Origin: Berberis thunbergii
Taxonomy: Eukaryota > Streptophyta > Magnoliopsida > Ranunculales > Berberidaceae
Assembly: GCA_003290165.1 (NCBI GenBank)
Contig: QNQO01000202.1
Span: forward strand, 1,116,001 to 1,180,000
Direction: 5' to 3'
DNA: 64,000 nt
Made by a program: the position numbers and the translations under genes. Below are positions 1 through 11,823 of the stretch, piece by piece. Below the pieces are notes generated by a model, which had not been told where the DNA came from, did no database searches, and saw nothing but the letters and a program-made list of their open reading frames with translations. How positions within the stretch are numbered: position 1 is the first letter of the stretch; each line of letters opens with the position of its first letter.

Positions 1-20
1 ATGAGGATCCTCTAAGCCAA

Positions 21-694
21 GTGTTTGGCCAAGAAGCGAGGGGACGTACTCGTTGTGTTGGAACCACTGTCTCTAAAAGGAAGTATGATGCTGCACTTCC
101 CGCTCGTTCATTGCTATTGGAAAAAACATTGGAAGCCAAAAAAGGGAAGAAAAATATGAAAGATTGGAAGAAAATGTTAGATGGATACGAGAGAGACTTG
201 AAAGTGGAACTTATGTAAGACCATCAACAAGTGAGGGAATACAAGGAGTTGTTCAAAGAACTGAAGATACACCGTCATCCGGTGCACAATCGACAAGGCA
301 ACCAGATAATCCATTACCTCCATCTCCGTTACCACCATCTTCAGTACCTCCATCTCCATTACCACCATCTCCATTACCATCATCTTCTCAAGGTGTTGCG
401 AGGTTTCCTTCTCCAAGCAATCCTGTTCCTTCAGTGTCAAGGAGATACAAAGTGTGTGATTGGGAAAGGAATGTCATTGATATAGCATTAGAGGTTGTAG
501 ATCCTATCCATCAATTCTCTTGCGCTTGTCATGGATCATTGAACCCTGCAACAGAGATCAGACTTTCCTTGTGCTTCAAATTCAAGACTGGGGTGAAACT
601 TTACAAAAGTGATCCAAAAGGAGACAAGATGGGGGATTTGGACGTTGGTGATTTCTTCGTATGGTGTAGAACTCATGCGGAACTTGATGATTGA
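21..694 (+). pseudogene. Plant En/Spm (Ptta-type) transposase, C-terminal remnant
   Basis: The first part reads FGQEARGRTRCVGTTVSK, the VFG..GR.R..G pattern near the C-terminus of plant Ptta/En/Spm transposase-family proteins. It continues into a charged, probably coiled-coil stretch. The reading frame changes around 135-165, in an A-rich run, into a second open frame (from 164). That frame has a coiled-coil EKYERLEENVRWIRERLESG, a Pro/Ser-rich repeat of PPSPLP units (about 300-400) and a C-terminal segment ending at 694. The repeat-rich linker and frame change suggest a decayed copy. The N-terminal and catalytic parts would lie upstream of the window. Family assignment rests on the short GR.R..G motif and the nearby CACTA terminus. 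Confidence 0.55.
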
Positions 695-1137
695 TAGGGG
701 CATCTGAGGTCTATATTTTCTGAAATACAGTGGTGATGGACAAATTTCTGGGCAAGTGTTAGTCTACAGGCATCCAGGGTTGCACTTAGGTGATGTACAT
801 GTCTTGAATGCAATATACGTCAAAATATAATTTATGTTCTTGCATACCTACTGCTAAACTAGTGATCGTTATCATGGATGACTAGTATGTTTCCTTTGTG
901 GATTTTATTGTGAAAGGTGATGTGCAACTCACTTGTTACTTGGTTTGTTTATGCAGTGAACCATATGTTACCGAAGAGGAGTTGAAGCTGATGCTTCGAG
1001 GAGCAGAACTCAGTGACATGTAGAAATGTTGAACTCAGTGAGCCAAGGCCAATTTTTCAAATACTAAATTGAGTTTTATTTAATTTCATTTTCTTATTGA
1101 TTCGGTTGCCTTTAAACTAACTATATTTGTTTTGTAG

Positions 1138-3986
1138 CCACATCTGGTACTTGGGTTGATTTCTCAGATTATTAAGGTGAGCACTACAATTTTTTTTCAT
1201 TGATTTTGCTTCAAAGCTTCTGAAGACACGAAACTGGAATGACAATTATTACAAAAATTTATTGTTTGTTATATAATACTTACTTGAGAGAGATTGAACA
1301 TTGACATTTGTTTTATGTTTCATCTATTTGCGCTGATATTTACATGTGAACACAATGTTAGATCCAACTATTAGCGGATCTCAACTTAAAGAAGACACCT
1401 CAATTGGTTGAACTGGTGGATGATAGCAAGGTCCTAATGACTAAACCTTACTGTTGTGCATAGACTCATTAAGCAGTTACTATCTAAAAATACTTATTGT
1501 GTGCATCTTTCATGCTCACATGGAATATGCAGGATGTGGAGGAGCTCATGGGTTTAGCCCCAGAAAAGTTACTGCTCAAATGGATGAATTTTCATCTAAA
1601 CAAAGCAGGCTACAAGAAACCAATTACAAATTTTTCTACAGATGTAAAGGTAAGAGGGTAGTGTACCTTCAAACCCCTGATTGTCCTGTGCAAACTTACA
1701 CGCCAAAAAACAGAAAAAATTTGATCAGTTAGAGCATGTCCCTTTTTATGAATAGTTTGCAGAATTTATTATATTTTATTTTCGGTAAGCTTATTGATTC
1801 CACTTGTAAAACATAAATTAGGATATACGGGCAGCTAATTTGTCTTAGTCAAAGGTAGGATAGCATTTACCTCTGGAAGGGCACAAATCCACTTCAAATT
1901 GAGAAAAATGATCACAATATGCAGAACAAGCAGGAGTGAAGCTTAATTTATCGGAACCTTAAAGAATCATCCCGTGCCCCTTCTGCATCTTACTCCTTTT
2001 TACAGTTTTTACAACTGGGGTACTTACTAAATGCTTTCGCCAAAGTTGTTTCCCATGTTACTTCTCAAGCAGGGACTTGCTTATTTATTTGAATCCCTAG
2101 TAATTTGCAAAAGTTGCAAATCATAGAAGATAAGGATGAAATGTTTTCTATGCTGCCAAAAGGTTCTTCCAGCATTTATAGACAAAACGTGCCTGTTTCC
2201 GTTTCAAATTATATTCTCTCTTAGTCTCTCTTTTCATCAAAAATCAGTTTATGTCAAATGCTTCTGATGGCGCCATCCCTACACAAGGTCATATGTAATT
2301 CATCAAGGGATTGTTTACCTTGCCATTTTAGCTAAATACGCTTCTTGAATAGTTCATAATTAGCAGCTTCCCTACGATGACATTAAATATTCACTTTCAG
2401 GATGGAGAAGCATATGCTTACCTGCTTAATGTTCTTGCACCGGAACATTGTAGCCCAGCTACTTTAGATACTAAGGATCCTACTCAAAGGGCAGAATTGA
2501 TCCTTCAGCATGCAGAGAGAATGAATTGCAAAAGATACATATCTCCAAAAGATATCATTGAGGGGTCATCAAATTTGAATCTTGCATTCGTTGCTCACAT
2601 ATTCCATCACAGGTAAGAAAATGCATACTTCTCTAGTCACGGCAGATGTAGAAATTATGCCTTCAACTTGTCTTCTATATGTCTACCTCCTTAAATGTGA
2701 TTATCAAGTGTACGCCAATTTTTAAATCTTTTCATGATTATGGCCTATGGAGTGAAAATTTCCAAGCAAGATGATTCATAGAGAAGTGTCCCTCAGCTTA
2801 TCTCGATGAAGGTTCTACGCAGAGGTGTCATGATGACACTGTCACAGTTTTGTATGATTCTGCGTGTGGTGGTGCTTTAGGCTATGGAGCTTTCTCAATA
2901 AAAGTTGGGATTATGGATGCTAATGGAGTACTTCTTATGCAGGAATGGCCTGTCAGTGGATAGTAACAAGATGTCTTTTGCCGAGATGATGCCAGATGAT
3001 GAACAAGTATCAAGATAAGAGCGTTGTTTCCGATTGTGGATCAACAGTCTTGGAATTACTACTTACGTAAATAATGTGTTTGAGGATGTCAGAAATGGGT
3101 GAGCTTCATTGCTGCGTGTTAAAGTTTGTTGCGTCTGCATATTTTTGCTTGACACGTCTTTCTTATACTTGCAGATGGGTTCTATTACAATGTCTTGACA
3201 AGGTTTCCCCAGGAATAGTCAACTGGAAGCATGCATCAAAGCCTCCCATCAAGATGCCATTCAGAAAAGTAGAAAATTGCAATGAAGTCATAAGAATTGG
3301 GAAGCAATTGAAATTCTCTTTAGTGAATGTAGCTGGAAATGATTTTGTACAAGGAAATAAGAAGCTCATACTAGGTGAGTTTTCCGCATCTCTACTATTA
3401 TTATTAAAAACCAATTTCACGAAATAAGCTAGCTCATCTCTACTTGTTGAGTTATCAGAACACCTTCGTGAACTAAAACTCAGGATCTCCTCTCTTTAGG
3501 TTTTTAAACTATTTGACAGTATGAATCTAATTCTGTTCTTGAAGCTGTTTATTTCTTATGTAATGAAAATGCATTCTAGAAATTCAGTCTAACTTTATTG
3601 AAGTACAATTTTTGTTTCAAATTGAGCTGAATAACTTGGTTTTGTTTCAGCATTTTTGTGGCAGTTGATGAGGTTTAATATGCTTCAACTCTTGAAGAAC
3701 CTAAGGTTCCACTCCCAGAAAAAGGAAATGACAGATGCAGATATTATCAATTGGGCAAATAGTAAAGTGGCTAGCACAGGAAGAACTAGTCAAATGGAGA
3801 GTTTCAAGGTATTGAAACTAAATACTTTTAATTATCTTCAGATTGTAAACCTTTATGTGGTTCTGATTACAATTACAAATTATGTTTAGGATAAAAACCT
3901 ATCAAATGGAATTTTCTTCCTCGAGCTTCTGAGTTCAGTGGAACCAAGGGTTGTCAACTGGAACCTTGTCACAAAGGGTGAAACTG
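1138..3986 (+). pseudogene. FIM: Fimbrin (plastin-type actin bundler) fragment with conserved introns
   Basis: Eight spliced exons can be joined in phase: 1138-1176, 1362-1430, 1533-1649, 2401-2612, 2943-3098, 3175-3374, 3651-3808 and 3890-3986, all with GT..AG borders. The product runs from HLVLGLISQIIK (end of calponin-homology domain 1) through CH2 ([17 protein letters not shown]) and CH3 ([29 protein letters not shown]) into CH4 ([14 protein letters not shown]). Intact plant fimbrins carry four CH domains and cross-link actin filaments in the cytoplasm. Here the N-terminus with CH1 and the end of CH4 are missing. Codon TAA at 3016-3018 interrupts the CH3 exon where related proteins have Glu (QVSR-stop-ERCFRLW). 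Flanked by CACTA sequence, it is best explained as a captured, broken host gene fragment. Protein identity is very secure; capture is inference. Confidence 0.9.
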
Positions 3987-6900
3987 GTAGGTTTCTTCCA
4001 ATCGAGATAATTTCAAATTCATCACATGTTACTTGGCAATCAGTTGCTCTAGTATTAAGGGTTTTCCCCTCTAACGACAAATGTTGTATGGACGACTTTA
4101 AATTTTGTCTAACTACATCATATATTTTTGACATGTAGAAATGTAGCTCTTACAAGACAGAGACAACCCTAGATTCAGACAACATTATTTCATACTCTGA
4201 AAGGAAGCATATAGTGCATCAACATCTTGCCATCAACAAAACTGAAATCAACTGCTTGCACCTCCCCTGCTTGTAGTCCTATCAGGTAGAAGTTCTGTAC
4301 TTGTCCACATGCACCTTTAAGTATAGTTCTCCAAACCATTTCCCAGTGCAAGGACAAATACATCAAAAAAATCTGCTGATCACATGCAGAAAATTCAATC
4401 CGTATACAATATCAGTTATTAAATGCTTTGTTCTGTTGACTCAAGCTTTAGGACTGGATTATTTAACCTTGATTCTGGAATCGCAGGTTCTGTATTTTTC
4501 TGACTGACACTAGACTTCAAAATGTTGGTGATTATGCTAGTGGTTACTTCCCCATTATGAATATTGTAATGGGCGTTGAACTCCTTCCTCAAGTAGTCAA
4601 AACCATAGTGCGTTGTCGCTAATGGTACTGAAGTTGAAAGGCTAGAGTCCCAGAGGAGAGCTGTGACACTTAAGCTGATTTATGAGAAAGCAATCACCTG
4701 TTTGTTCATTAACCCCTCGACTCCTTTAATTGTTCCAGTATATATCTTGTTTGTTGCTGATATTTGGAAGCATTTTTGATACATGAACTAGACATAGAAA
4801 TATGACCTTAAGATGTAATAGGCTATTTGTTGCTTATGTCTTAATTGAGTAAAGGTTGCCTATTCAAGTCAATTTAGTGCTTGTTATTCATTGGCATTTA
4901 GAGTTTGTTATTGCAATTTGCATTTTGAACTTGCAATTTTATTTGCAAGTTGCAAGTTACAAAAAATCAGCTCATTTTTTACTTTTTTGCCTATCAAACA
5001 ATTGTACGAAAATGAAGAATGTAGCCGATTGCAGCTGTCCATTTTACATAAATTTCAACTTAAGATGTTGGAATGAATTGAATTTTTTCCAGCATTTGTT
5101 TTTCTTCGAATGCATGATTGGTTTGAGCTTCTTGTCAAGCTATAAAAGCTAACTTTGCTTGGTTGACAATTGCAGGTAATTGTGGCAAGTACTTGTGAAG
5201 GTGCATAGCTTTGCTTGGCTCTATACGAGGAGCAGGTAGGCAGAGCACTCTGTCGCAAAACAGAGCACATCTGTAATTTTTTTCTGCTGCTGTTTCATGC
5301 GCGGCGTTGATGCTGCTGCTGCTGCTGCTACGCTTTGGCGCGTTACTGCTGCTGCTGCCCTGCTTTGCTGTTGCTGTTGCTGCTTGGTTTGCTGCTGCTG
5401 TGTCGCAGCGTTGACCTGCTGAGATGTCGCGATATCACATGCAAGTATAGAGAGATTACTTGATCGAGTGAGAATTGATTTGTCGCAGAAACGCGCGTGT
5501 GCTGCGTGTTCTACGGTTGAGAGATTGCTGCGTGTTCTACGCGCGTCTGCTGTTCTCCAAGTCATTCCATATGTGAAGGTTAGTGTCCATAGTATTTATT
5601 TGAAATAATTTAGACAACAACCAAAACTTATATCAATAGAGGCCACACTAATTAGCTTGTGTGCTGTGCTGTGCTGGACTCACTCACTTCCACAAACAAC
5701 AACCAAAACTTATATAAATAGAGGCCACAGATGTAACCCCATACTACTCATGTTTCATGGACAAAAATCCCTACTTTCCTACCATTACCAATCAATGGTG
5801 GAACCCATGCATCCTGGTTTACTACTACCCTGATCTTCTGATGTTTGCTCTTTTGTTTTTGGTCCCCTCTCTCATCGATTTGTTGCATATATAAATCATA
5901 TAGTAGCCTATTTGGTGGTGAATGCCACCAATTGAACTGAACTTCTAGGTTTGTATTCGTTGTTTTCAGGACTACATTTCCTATTTCAAGTATTCGACGA
6001 AAATCAATAACAAGTTTTCTAATTTATTCTGATGATGAAATAGAAATGGTAGCCTGAACAACAGAATGGGAGTTAGTTAGTGTGGAACTCAATAATCTGA
6101 CTTGCATTTGTAGAATATGTGATCTTCCTCCAATTCAATTCAATGAAAGTAACTGTTGTTTTAATGAGTAGGAAAAATGACCCTTTCCACATGGTTGGTA
6201 TGGCTAATGAATTGTGCTTGTCCATAAATACATACATACATGGCTGGCTGGTTCTCATGATGTCCAATTGTCTATTCTTTGCTAGTTGTCAAATTTCACA
6301 AGCTATTACAACTCTCTCTACTTGTGGCTGTGGAGAAGCAACACACCTATTGCTCCCATGTGCATTATCAGAATCATATTATGCATTAATTGGGAAACTG
6401 AAGCATGAGTAAACACTACTCAGTTTATTTATTACTTTGAATAAATTTTTCCCTCGTGTTTAACGTATGAACAATGCTTTTTTTTAATTTATGAAAATAT
6501 ATCGCATAATATTATAAATATGATGAACAATGCTTCACGTATGATTATTGCATAATATTATAATTATGAAAACATATCGCATAATAAATATTTCCCTCGT
6601 GTTTAACTTATGAACAATGCTTCACGTAGAGGAGCTTTATTCAGAAACTTGTCCTTCTACTCCTAAAAGGGAAGGAATCCTAAAATTTATCTAGGAAGTT
6701 ATATGGTGTAACATAATTAATTTTTAGTTTAAAAAAATGTTGACAATGTATTCTTCTCTCTGGAATCCGGATTTATTGGTTGGTGCTGGAAACAAAAAAT
6801 AGAAGTGACCTAAGGATTATCTGCAACACACTACATATATATTTTGAAACTCTCTACTTAGCATATATATTTTGAATTTTTTTTAGGAGCATATAATCTG

Positions 6901-7659
6901 GTCTAGTAGAATTTTTTTTTTCAGCATGAAACCTATATGTTGTTGATGATGATCCTTCTACTTGTGCTTTTGCTACAACTTATTGTTACACCCAGGTCCA
7001 GATCATATGCAATAAAGTACTTAAAGAGTATCTATGTTGTCTTGTTTCAATAACTGTGCAATTATAGGTCATGTTTGTCTGTCATTGGTTTATTAGCAAT
7101 CTTTATAGGTCATGTTTGTCTGTCATTAAGTACTGACTAATTTTTATACTGCAGGGCTCTGAAGGTCTGAGCCAGTACGGGCAGCGCAGTATGTTGGACA
7201 GGAGAATGCGCATACATTGCTTGTTTCTGGGGTGCAAAGTGTGTCGTTGTATCAACCATCACCGGTGCCATATACAAGCAACTACCAGGTGCTGCATTCT
7301 CATCATTTTCAGTATATTGAACAAGCAACTACCGAAAGAAATGGGGCCTGTTCCTAAGGGCATCAATGTATTTTCTTACATTATAACTAGGGCGATTTGT
7401 ATTGTTGGAAAAAACATAGAGAAATTTTTTTTGTTTTAGATGCGAGCGAAACCTGATATAACAAGCTATGTTCCATTTGTTCAGGTTAATCCTGTTATTG
7501 TACATTAATTAATGCTATTTGTTTACATGTTTTTGTTTGGCGTCAAAACTTGACAAGTTCATTTTTACGGTTGATTTTGTATTTATCTAGCATATAGTTT
7601 GGTGGTTCTTATTCGTGTCGGAGGCATGACACAAACTATAGTAAGGACTGATTTTGCAG
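3987..7659. other. CACTA internal non-coding region
   Basis: I see no coding exon with recognisable homology here. The terminal fimbrin exon (rest of CH4) could not be found between 3987 and 5160. The stretch is AT-rich with scattered T-runs and a CTG-rich block listed separately. Short open frames (for example 6119-6412 on +) have no family signature. Confidence 0.5.
5281..5412. repeat. Imperfect CTG/CAG trinucleotide repeat
   Basis: Runs of ctg/ctgctgctg interrupted by gcg-rich pieces. Read on the minus strand it gives Gln/Ala-rich frames (QQQ and AAA runs) inside an open frame spanning 5221-5565. This looks like a low-complexity consequence of the repeat rather than a gene. Confidence 0.8.
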
Positions 7660-8404
7660 GTGCCACGGCTGTGATTTTGCTGCAGCAGCAAAAAAAAAAT
7701 ATAAATTTTTTTTTCGATTATATTAACTTGCAACGGTTTTACACCGTTGCAACAAAACAAATTTCTTTTTTTTTTTTGAATTTTGTTTTAATTGCCAACG
7801 GTTTCACACCGTAGTTCCATATGCTACGCCTAAAAACCGTTGCTAGTACCTTTGCCACGGTTTAATTTACACTATTTAGCCACGGTTTATAACCGTTGCC
7901 ACAGTTAGCCACGGCTAATAACCGTTGCTACTTTTAGACACGGTTTAAAACCGTTGCAAATACATGTGCTTAGCCACGGTTCAAAACCGTTGCAAAGGTT
8001 AGCCACGGCTAGCAACCGTTGCTACTTTTAGACACGGTTTAAAACCGTTGCAAATATATAAACTTAGCCACGGTTAAAAACCGTTGCCATAGTTAGCCAC
8101 GGCTATAAACCGTAGCTATCTAGTTAGCCACGGTTTATAACCGTTGCGAATATTTACACTTAGTAACGGCTTAGAACCGTTGCTAATTTATCTACGGTTT
8201 AAAACCGTTGCTAGTTTTATTGCAACGGTTTATAACCGTTGCTAATTTCTGCAAATAACGCCCCCCCTTCAACCATAAAACCGTTGCTACAATGTTTAGC
8301 AACGGTTTTTAGCCGTGACAAAAAATTTTGCGACGCCCCTGTAGTCCACGGCTCTTAGCCGTGGCAATGTCTTACGCCCACGGTATAAAACCGTGGCTAA
8401 TGGG
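7660..8404 (+). repeat. CACTA subterminal repeats
   Basis: More than twenty short motifs of the type gccacggttTAAAACCGTTGC occur in both orientations, many forming immediate palindromes of cacggtt..aaccgt(t/g)g. In CACTA elements such subterminal repeats are binding sites for the element-encoded DNA-binding protein (TnpA in En/Spm). The cluster runs up to the terminal inverted repeat. Confidence 0.85.
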
Positions 8405-8420
8405 GGTTTTTGGTGTAGTG
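8405..8420 (-). repeat. CACTA terminal inverted repeat (right end)
   Basis: ggtttttggtgtagtg is the inverse of CACTACACCAAAAACC. The next bases (acatgaggttag) are satellite sequence, fixing the junction at 8420/8421. The expected 3-bp target duplication would be aca, but the left flank is not available. Confidence 0.85.
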
Positions 8421-9748
8421 ACATGAGGTTAGAAGTCAAACAGAGTCCATTTGGTCAGTCAAATCCTTGTATTATCATAATGCAACCAAATTGGTCTCCA
8501 ATTGAGCCTACAACATACAAACGAGTTTTCCTTCTTCATTAAGCACAACCGAACGTGTTTGTTGAGTCAAACATCTTCCATTTGTCATTATTTACCACAT
8601 AAGGTTAGAAGGCAAACGGAGTCCATTTGGTCACTCAAATCCTTGCATTCTCGAATTGCACCCAAACAAGCCTCCAATTGAACCTAAAACATACAAACAA
8701 GTTTTCTTTCTTCGTTAAGCACAAACGAACTAGTTTGTTGAGTCAAACATGTTTCATTCATCGTTATTATGATACCACGTGAGGTTAGAAGTAAAAAAGA
8801 GTCCATCTGGTCACTCAAATCCTTGTATTCTCGAATTGCACCCAAATTGGCTTCAAATTGAGCCTACAGCGTACAAACGAGTTTTCCATCTTCGTTAAGC
8901 ACAAACAAAAAATTTTGTTTAGTCAAACATGTTTCATTCATCATTATTATAGTACCACATGAGGTTAGAAGTCAAACGAAGTCCATTTGGTCATCCAAAT
9001 CCATGTATTCTCGGATTACACCCAAATTGGCCTCGAATTGAGCCTACAACATACAAACGAGTTTTCCTTATTCGTTAGGCACAACCGAACTTGTTTGTTG
9101 ATTCAAACATAATCCATTCATCGTTATTATAGTACCATGTGAGATTAGAAGTTAAATGGAGTCCATTTGGTCACCCAAATCCTTGTATTCTCGAATTGCA
9201 CCCAAATTGGTCTCCAATAGAACCTACAACGTACAAACGAGTTTTCTATCTTCGTTAAGCACAAAAAAGTTCGATGAGTCAAACATGTTCCATTCATCAA
9301 TATTATGGTACCCCGTGAGGTTAGAAGTCAAACGGAGTCCATTTGGTCACTCAAATCCATGTATTCTCGGATTGCACCCAAATTGGCCTCCAATTGAACC
9401 TACAACATACAAACGAGTTTTCCTTCTTCGTTAAGCACAAACAAAATTTTTTGTTGAGTCAAACATCTTCCATTAGTCGTTATTATGGTACCACATGAGG
9501 TTAGAAGTCAAACGAGGTCTATTTGGTCACTCAAAGCCTTGTATTATCGGATTGCAACCAAATTAGCTTCCAATTGAGCCTACAACGTACAAACGAGTTT
9601 TTCTTCTTTGTTAAGCATAAACGAAAATTTTTTGTTGAGTCAAACATGTTCCATTCGTCGTTATTATGGTACCACGTGGGGTTAGAAGTCAAACGGAGTC
9701 CATTTGGTCACTCAAATCCTTATATTCTCGAATTGCACTCAAATCCTA
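8421..9748. repeat. ~180-bp satellite array 1
   Basis: Eight tandem monomers, with the shared word aggttagaag starting at about 8426, 8602, 8782, 8962, 9142, 9318, 9498 and 9679 (periods 176-181 bp). Monomers share gtccatttggtcactcaaat, a ttcgttaagcaca block and, in most, a KpnI-type ggtacc. Because 180 is a multiple of three, frames can stay open over several monomers without coding. The array is cut by CACTA on the left and ends inside a monomer at about 9748. Confidence 0.95.
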
Positions 9749-9945
9749 AAGTACAATATTTAGGTTTTGTTTTTAGTAAATGTGATTTGAAACGGTTCCA
9801 ACCCGAACCATTTCTTTTTAAAAAATAGGATCCGGACCGATCCGAACCGTATCTAAAAACATAAAATTAAAATCCGGACCGTTTAGAGCAAAACGGTTCG
9901 GTTCGGTTTGAACCCGCGGATCCTCGACACGTTTGCCCACCCCTA
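9749..9945. other. Decayed transposon fragment ending in a ggttcggttcggtt block
   Basis: This block is absent from the matching places in modules 2 and 3, where the satellite continues into a different spacer. It contains tandem ggttcggttcgg and ends gcccacccctag, resembling non-autonomous plant elements with AGGGGTGGGC ends. I could not identify a matching left terminus, so its class is uncertain. Confidence 0.3.
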
Positions 9946-11823
9946 GTATATTCCACTAAATTTTTTTCTATTTATCATTTTCTTTGCCCTTATAGTAGTG
10001 TTACATTCACAAACATGTCATTATAGACATTGAATCTCAATTCTCAACATATTTTCCAACTTTCAATCCTAACCATTTTTATCAATAATTCCTTAAAACA
10101 CCATTTCAATTTGTAATATAGACTAGAGTATTCTCCGTGCCGTTGACACAATAAAAGTTTAACATGATAAATAAAGTTTATTCTACTTTAAATATAAAGA
10201 TAAATAAATATCAAAATGATGAGTATGAGAATTGAACTCATGCACTCTTATTGGGGATTGATTGAAGGTAAGACATAAATGCTAACTTTAAGTCCCAACC
10301 ATTAAATGGAACAAATCTCAACCATAAACTATGTTTATCTACAAACTTATCTCTTGGTGATTTAAGTTCTGTACGATCTGTTAGACTCTTATATTTAGGT
10401 AAATCTCAGTTGTCTTTTATCTCCCACCTCAAACACCATCCTGATTTGTAATATAAATATGGTATTCCTCGTGCCGTTGGCACGATAAAAGTTTAAAACT
10501 TATCAAAACATAATCACCTTTAAGTTTCATCATTTTTAATTATGTGCCTAATCACCACCATCAACAATGGAAGAAAGATAAATAAATATAAAAATGTTGG
10601 ATCTGTTGATGCTTTAAGTTCTCTGTGATCTGTTAGATTCTTATATTTGGGTAAATCTCAGTTGTCTTTTATCTCCAACCTCAAACACCATCTTCATTTG
10701 TAATATAGAATAAGGTATTTCCTGTGTTGTTGGCACAATAAAAGTTTACATGATAAATAGAGTTTATTCTACTTTAAATATCAAAATAAATAAATACCAA
10801 AATATTGGGTATGGGAATCAAACTCATGCACTCTTGGTGCTTTACGTTCTATGTGATCCTTTAGATTCTTATACTTAGGTAAATCTCAGCAGTCTTTTAT
10901 ATCCAACCTCAAACACCATTCTGATTTGTTATAGACTAGGATATTCCTTGTGTCGTTAACACGATAAAAGTTTAAAACTTGTCAAAATATGATCACCCTT
11001 GAGTTTTCACAACCATCATCATCAACAATTCAAGGAAAAAAAAAACATGCTCGCTTTCCAAAAAAAAAAATTTGAGGCTCATAACTTAGCTACAGGAGCA
11101 TGACATCTTTCTTGCAATCGGTCTTATTAATCTATACTATATGCTTTTAACCAAAAAGAAAAACACCTAGAGGGGCGGTCATATCTTCCAGTTCAACAAA
11201 TAGACCATTGAACCCACATCCTTAAATGGAAATGCTGCTTCCACATGTTCAAATTTCAAAGAGTAATGTTAAAGGTGTGACCCTTGAATTTATAGAGGTG
11301 CCGCATCCTTATTTAATGCGCAATTCGAAGTGTGGAGTAGCTGTCCTCTAGACATGTTTTTGTAGCAGAAGTTTATTGTTACCAAATTTATGTCAAATGC
11401 TTTCATTATTAAAAAAAAAAAAACCATGACACCACTTCCTCATTCCCATCCTCAGAACATTAATCCTTAATGAAATTTTTTATATGAAAAGAAACATTTC
11501 CATCCATATATGCCTTAATCAGGAATTCTAGAGGGCCACCCATCCCTAGCTCGCCCATTTCCTCGCTGTGTAGAAGGGTTGATGCCTTAATTGTACAAGT
11601 AATCAAACAACCACGCAGTGGTGATAGAAAACCATGACTTATCCTGACAGATAAATTTAAAATTGAAGAAGGAAAGAAACCCCATTTGGATGCGCTTCAA
11701 TAAGAATGTTGAAGGCACCCAGACTAATAATAACATCATTTCTTTTTCATATTCTCAACAACTGGAAATATTTGTACACTACATTCTCATTAGCACCCAA
11801 CCCCATGTAATCACTACTTTTTT
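9946..11823. repeat. AT-rich spacer downstream of P450 copy 1, with four hairpin repeats
   Basis: No gene seen. Four imperfect repeats share caccatNctgatttgtaatata..gtattcc followed by a small hairpin (gtgccgttggcac type) and ataaaagttt, at about 10107, 10431, 10689 and 10915. The same spacer recurs at 20760-22200, 42300-44250 and 49399-50560. The part from about 11530 to 11823 is the 3' flank shared by all P450 copies and probably includes the transcript end. Confidence 0.7.

Larger units (their letters stand above)
1..8420 (+). mobile_element. CACTA (En/Spm) transposon, right-hand part; left end lies outside the window
   Basis: The right boundary is seen directly: 8405-8420 reads ggtttttggtgtagtg, the reverse complement of the standard CACTACACCAAAAA terminus. 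It is preceded by about 700 bp of short palindromic subterminal repeats, as in CACTA elements. The left side of the window carries C-terminal En/Spm transposase sequence on the + strand, consistent with one element running from before base 1 to 8420. Directly after 8420 the sequence is a ~180-bp satellite, so the element inserted into satellite DNA. That the transposase, the fimbrin fragment and the right end all belong to one element is inference, because the left terminus and target-site duplication cannot be seen. Confidence 0.72.

Noticed and set aside
177..440. Met/Val/Glu-rich minus-strand frame opposite the transposase remnant
   Set aside because: It is the antisense of the CCT/CCA-rich proline repeat coding on the + strand.
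956..1020. Possible extra fimbrin exon (EPYVTEEELKLMLRGAELS)
   Set aside because: It follows a tgcag acceptor-like site but does not match the fimbrin sequence expected before HLVLGLISQIIK and ends in a stop; it may belong to the transposase or be chance.
5221..5565. Gln/Ala-rich protein on the minus strand
   Set aside because: It is a translation of the CTG repeat within the CACTA element; no conserved domain, and no flanking exon.
9156..9828. Open frames of about 90-100 codons in the satellite
   Set aside because: The ~180-bp monomer is a multiple of three, so frames stay open by periodicity; similar frames appear in arrays 2 and 3 and carry no domain.
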